Source of the DNA: Thermoanaerobacteraceae bacterium
GTDB lineage: Bacteria > Bacillota > Desulfotomaculia > Desulfotomaculales > Ammonificaceae
Assembly: GCA_030016455.1 (NCBI GenBank)
Contig: JASEJH010000050.1
Coordinates: forward strand, 1 to 8,560
Direction of reading: 5' to 3'
DNA: 8,560 nucleotides
The notes under the pieces are model-generated. The model was not told the DNA's origin. It saw only the letters and a program-made list of their open reading frames with translations, and made no database searches. Within the stretch, counting starts at the first letter, position 1; each line of letters opens with the position of its first letter. Positions 5,832-8,560 of the stretch are shown here, piece by piece. Position numbers and translations under genes: made by a program.

Positions 5832-8534
5832 TTAACGCCCCTTCCGTTTCCCCTGCCGGTGCGGCCTCCCTGCACTCAACCCGGAGGGACAGCCCTTTTG
5901 AATTCCAACCTGAAAGGTGTCCTTTAAATTTCCACTTTGCCGGTAACTGCCACCGCTTTCTTCGGTTGAGTGCGGGGCCAGTGCGGCCTGGAACCGGGCA
6001 AGAAGATTGAGCGCCTCCAGCGGGGTAAGGTTGTGCAGGTCGAGCTTCGCAATCTCGTCTAACACGGGGTGCTCCGCGGGCTGGGGAAACATCTCTAACT
6101 GCACCACCCGGGTCCTCCGCCCGCCACCCGACCCATCTGCATGCCGGCTTTCCAGTTCGGCCAGCACCTCACGCGCCCGCTCCAGCACCTCCGGCGGCAG
6201 GCCGGCCAGCCCGGCCACCTGGATCCCGTAACTCTTGTCCGCCTTACCCGGAAGAACACGGTACAGGAAGGCGACCCCGTCCGGTCCCTCCCGGACGGCC
6301 ACCGTAAGGTTGAAGACCCCCTGCAAGCGCTCCAGGTCGGTCAGTTCGTGGTAATGGGTGGAAAAGAGCGTCTTGGCGCCGATTCGGGTGGTGATGTACT
6401 CGATCACCGCCCGCGCGATGCTCATTCCGTCGTAGGTGCTGGTGCCGCGCCCCACCTCGTCCATGATCACCAGGCTGCGGCGGGTCGCTCCGGTCAGGAT
6501 CGTCCGGCACTCGCTCATCTCCACCATAAAGGTGCTCTGCCCGCCGGCCAGGTTGTCGGCCGCCCCGACCCGGGTGAAAATCCGGTCCACCACCCCGATT
6601 TTTGCAGCGGCCGCCGGTACAAAGCTCCCCACCTGCGCCATCAGCACGATCAGGGCTACCTGCCGCATGTAGGTGCTCTTCCCCGCCATGTTCGGTCCCG
6701 TAATGATGGCCACCCGGCGCAAATCGTCGAGCAGGGTATCGTTGGGAACGAACCCGCCCGGCCCCAAAAACCGCTCCACCACCGGGTGTCGCCCCTCCCT
6801 GATCACGATCGCCCCGCCGTCGTTCACCTCGGGGCGCACATAATCCCCCTTCACCGCTGCCACCGCCAACGACTGCAACGCGTCAACCTCGCCCGCCGCC
6901 CGGGCGGTCATGAGAATGCGGTCAATCGCCGCCGCGACCTCCTCCCGCACCGCACAGAAAAGCCGGTACTCGAGCACACTGAGCCGCTCCTCCGCGCCCA
7001 GCACCTTTTCCTCGTACTCCTTTAATTCCGGGGTGATAAAGCGCTCGGCGGAGGCAAGCGTCTGCCGCCGCTGGTAATCTGGTGGAATCAGGGAGAGGTT
7101 CGCCTTCGTCACCTCGATGTAGTAACCGAAAACGCGGTTGTAACCCACCTTGAGCGACTTGATGCCCGTTCGCTCCCGCTCCCGCGCCTCCAAACCGGCA
7201 ATGAACCCGCGGGCGTTTCGCCGGAGCGCCCGGAGTTCGTCTACTTCGGAATTGTACCCGTCGCGGATGATCCCGCCCTCGTTCAGCGCCACCGGCGGCT
7301 CCGGCGCGATCGCGCGTTCAATGAGCGCGACCACGTCGCCCAGATCCACCAGCCGTTCCCGCAGCCCTTCCAGGAGACCGCCCGCCGGAGCCAGCGTCTC
7401 CCGGAGCGCCGCCGCCGTCAGCAGTGAATCCTTCAGGGACAGCAGGTCGCGTGCGTTGGCCATCCCGTAGGCCAGGCGCCCGGCAAGACGCTCCAGGTCG
7501 CCCATCTTTCTTAGTTCCGCCCGCAGCTTTTCCCGCAAAGAGGCGTCCGCCGCCAGAGCCGCCACCGCAGCCAGCCGCTCTTCGATCGCCGCCGGTGCGA
7601 GAAGCGGCTGTTCCAGCCAGCCCCGGAGCCGCCGGCCGCCCATCCCCGTGAGGGTGTGGTCTAAAACCTCTAACAGTGTCCCCCGCCGGCCGCCGTCCTG
7701 CAACGAGCGCGTGAGCTCCAGGTTGCGCCGGGTGGCGGCATCAAGCATCATGAAGCCCCTGGGTGTGTAAAACGAAATCACCTTCATGTGCGCCAGGTCG
7801 CGCTTCTGCGTTTCCTTCAAGTACGCCGCCAGCGCCCCCGCGGCCGCCACCGCCGCCGGCTGACCGAGCCAGTCTCCTTCCTCCCGGTAGCCGGACAGAG
7901 CTTCCCGCGCCTGCTCCGGCTTGAAATAATCGCGGGTGTAAAAAGTGACCACCGCCGGGGCCGCGGCCTTCACCAGCGCGGCCGTTTCCTTTGCCCCTTC
8001 GGGTAATACCACTTCCGCCGGCTGCAGACGGTAAACCTCGTCGTAGAGGCGATCCTGAAACCCGGGACCGCTGAAAACGGTGACGCGGAAGTCACCGGTC
8101 CCTACGTCCGCCACCGCCAGCCCGTAACCCCCCGGACCGGCCGGGGCAACGCCCGCAATGAAACTGTTCTGCCCGTGATCCTGCGGCTGCCCCTCAAAAA
8201 ATGTCCCCGGGGTGATGACCCGGGTCACGCCCCGCCTGACCACACCTTTTGCCTGCGCCGGGTCCTCCAACTGCTCGCAGATGGCAACCTTGTAACCCTG
8301 ACTCACCAAACGTGCGATGTAACCCGCCGCGCTGTGACACGGGACGCCGCACATCGGCACCCGCCCTAACTTCCCGGCCTCGCGCGAGGTGAGGGTCACT
8401 TCCAGCACGGGAGCAGCCGTCTGCGCGTCCTCGAAAAACAACTCGTAAAAATCGCCGAGGTGGAAGAAAAGGAGGGCGTCGGGGTGCTGCTTCTTAATTT
8501 CCATGTACTGCTGCATCATGGGGGTGAGGCTCAA
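5832..8534 (-). CDS. mutS: DNA mismatch repair protein MutS
   Basis: MutS recognises base mismatches and short loops and recruits MutL. The mismatch-reading Phe-x-Glu is in GDFYELF (F29, E31). The connector and lever domains follow, including KVGYNRVFGYYIEVTKAN (462-479). The C-terminal ATPase has Walker A GPNMAGKS (613-620), GQSTFMVEM (665-673), Walker B VIMDEVGRGTS (689-699) and the His motif STHYHEL (725-731). QLEMF (812-816) fits the beta-clamp-binding pentapeptide. Family homology ends with NLTPLEALNLLARFQAAL (residues 835-852). The last ~48 residues, rich in Gly, Arg and Ser, are encoded by inverted-repeat element B and its flank, so 900 residues is longer than usual. The start is TTG at 8532-8534, supported by AGGAGG 9 bases upstream; the ATG pair at residues 6-7 is too far from that site. 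The tail's effect on function is unknown. Confidence 0.97.
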   Translation of the reverse strand: MSLTPMMQQYMEIKKQHPDALLFFHLGDFYELFFEDAQTAAPVLEVTLTSREAGKLGRVPMCGVPCHSAAGYIARLVSQGYKVAICEQLEDPAQAKGVVRRGVTRVITPGTFFEGQPQDHGQNSFIAGVAPAGPGGYGLAVADVGTGDFRVTVFSGPGFQDRLYDEVYRLQPAEVVLPEGAKETAALVKAAAPAVVTFYTRDYFKPEQAREALSGYREEGDWLGQPAAVAAAGALAAYLKETQKRDLAHMKVISFYTPRGFMMLDAATRRNLELTRSLQDGGRRGTLLEVLDHTLTGMGGRRLRGWLEQPLLAPAAIEERLAAVAALAADASLREKLRAELRKMGDLERLAGRLAYGMANARDLLSLKDSLLTAAALRETLAPAGGLLEGLRERLVDLGDVVALIERAIAPEPPVALNEGGIIRDGYNSEVDELRALRRNARGFIAGLEARERERTGIKSLKVGYNRVFGYYIEVTKANLSLIPPDYQRRQTLASAERFITPELKEYEEKVLGAEERLSVLEYRLFCAVREEVAAAIDRILMTARAAGEVDALQSLAVAAVKGDYVRPEVNDGGAIVIREGRHPVVERFLGPGGFVPNDTLLDDLRRVAIITGPNMAGKSTYMRQVALIVLMAQVGSFVPAAAAKIGVVDRIFTRVGAADNLAGGQSTFMVEMSECRTILTGATRRSLVIMDEVGRGTSTYDGMSIARAVIEYITTRIGAKTLFSTHYHELTDLERLQGVFNLTVAVREGPDGVAFLYRVLPGKADKSYGIQVAGLAGLPPEVLERAREVLAELESRHADGSGGGRRTRVVQLEMFPQPAEHPVLDEIAKLDLHNLTPLEALNLLARFQAALAPHSTEESGGSYRQSGNLKDTFQVGIQKGCPSGLSAGRPHRQGKRKGR
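5838..5845 (-). promoter_or_regulatory. Ribosome binding site of mutL
   Basis: GGAAGGGG on the minus strand, 9 bases before the mutL ATG and inside the last codons of mutS. It lies outside element B, so the element's arrival left mutL translation signals intact. Confidence 0.65.
5872..5973. repeat. Inverted-repeat-bounded element B inside the 3' end of mutS
   Basis: The ends are perfect 10-base inverted repeats, GCACTCAACC at 5872-5881 and GGTTGAGTGC at 5964-5973. The same ends bound element A near hfq. The interior is AT-richer than mutS and has an internal imperfect hairpin around AAAGGTGTCCTTT (5912-5924) with a related GGGACAGCCCTTTTG at 5886-5900. It is read through in the mutS frame and encodes about HSTEESGGSYRQ to SGLSA, with no stop. 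It probably inserted at or just before the native mutS stop codon. Confidence 0.65.
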
Positions 8535-8543
8535 GAGGAAAAT

Positions 8544-8551
8544 CCTCCTCC
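8544..8551 (-). promoter_or_regulatory. Ribosome binding site of mutS, within a small hairpin
   Basis: GGAGGAGG on the minus strand, 9 bases before the TTG, decides this unusual start. The adjoining sequence AGGAGGATTTTCCTCTT (8533-8549) can fold back on itself, with GAGGA pairing with TCCTC over a TTT loop plus a G-T and an A-T pair. This would cover part of the ribosome site and the first bases of the start codon. Confidence 0.6.
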
Positions 8552-8560
8552 GAAAACGAC

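Noticed and set aside
4524..5927. 467-codon plus-strand open frame antisense to mutL
   Set aside because: It is a shadow of mutL, with Arg/Pro/His-rich composition, no motifs and no ribosome site. The same applies to the plus-strand frames across mutS (for example 6141-7025).
5832..5974. MutS C-terminal tail as a new functional domain
   Set aside because: Its boundaries coincide with the inverted-repeat element and the composition is low in hydrophobic residues. A repeat-derived tail explains it better than a domain.

Overview
The window is a single minus-strand gene run from a GC-rich bacterium. The likely host is a GC-rich Gram-positive anaerobe of the Clostridia / Peptococcaceae type. This is inferred from the gene order mutS–mutL–methyltransferase–miaA–hfq–methionine gamma-lyase-like protein, the strong GGAGG ribosome sites, the frequent GTG/TTG starts, and a MutL with its own endonuclease site. 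No species can be named from this sequence alone.

In the direction of transcription (high to low coordinates) the layout is: mutS (TTG start, preceded by only 26 bases of the window), mutL 3 bases later, a class I SAM-dependent methyltransferase 9 bases after mutL, a 386-base stretch full of repeats, miaA, a 234-base gap with another repeat, hfq, a YnbB-type PLP enzyme, a short gap, and the first 28 codons of a thioredoxin-reductase-like flavoprotein that runs off the window. MutS and MutL perform mismatch repair. The methyltransferase and MiaA are probable and established RNA-modification enzymes respectively. Hfq binds small RNAs, and the last two genes are metabolic or redox genes. No convincing promoter or Rho-independent terminator is visible, so cotranscription is plausible but unproven.

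The genes are ordinary housekeeping genes. What is unusual is a set of short repeats at gene edges, three of which have altered an open reading frame. (1) A 102-bp element bounded by inverted GCACTCAACC ends covers the 3' end of mutS and adds about 48 residues. (2) A second interval with the same ends lies between miaA and hfq. (3) Three same-direction copies of a repeat with core CAGGCTGCT lie between the methyltransferase and miaA; one sits exactly where the miaA start codon is expected. (4) A GGATGAAGG-type repeat adds a Lys/Gly/Glu-rich tail to the PLP enzyme. I see no defence system, CRISPR array, tRNA, rRNA, transposase gene or other new multi-gene system.
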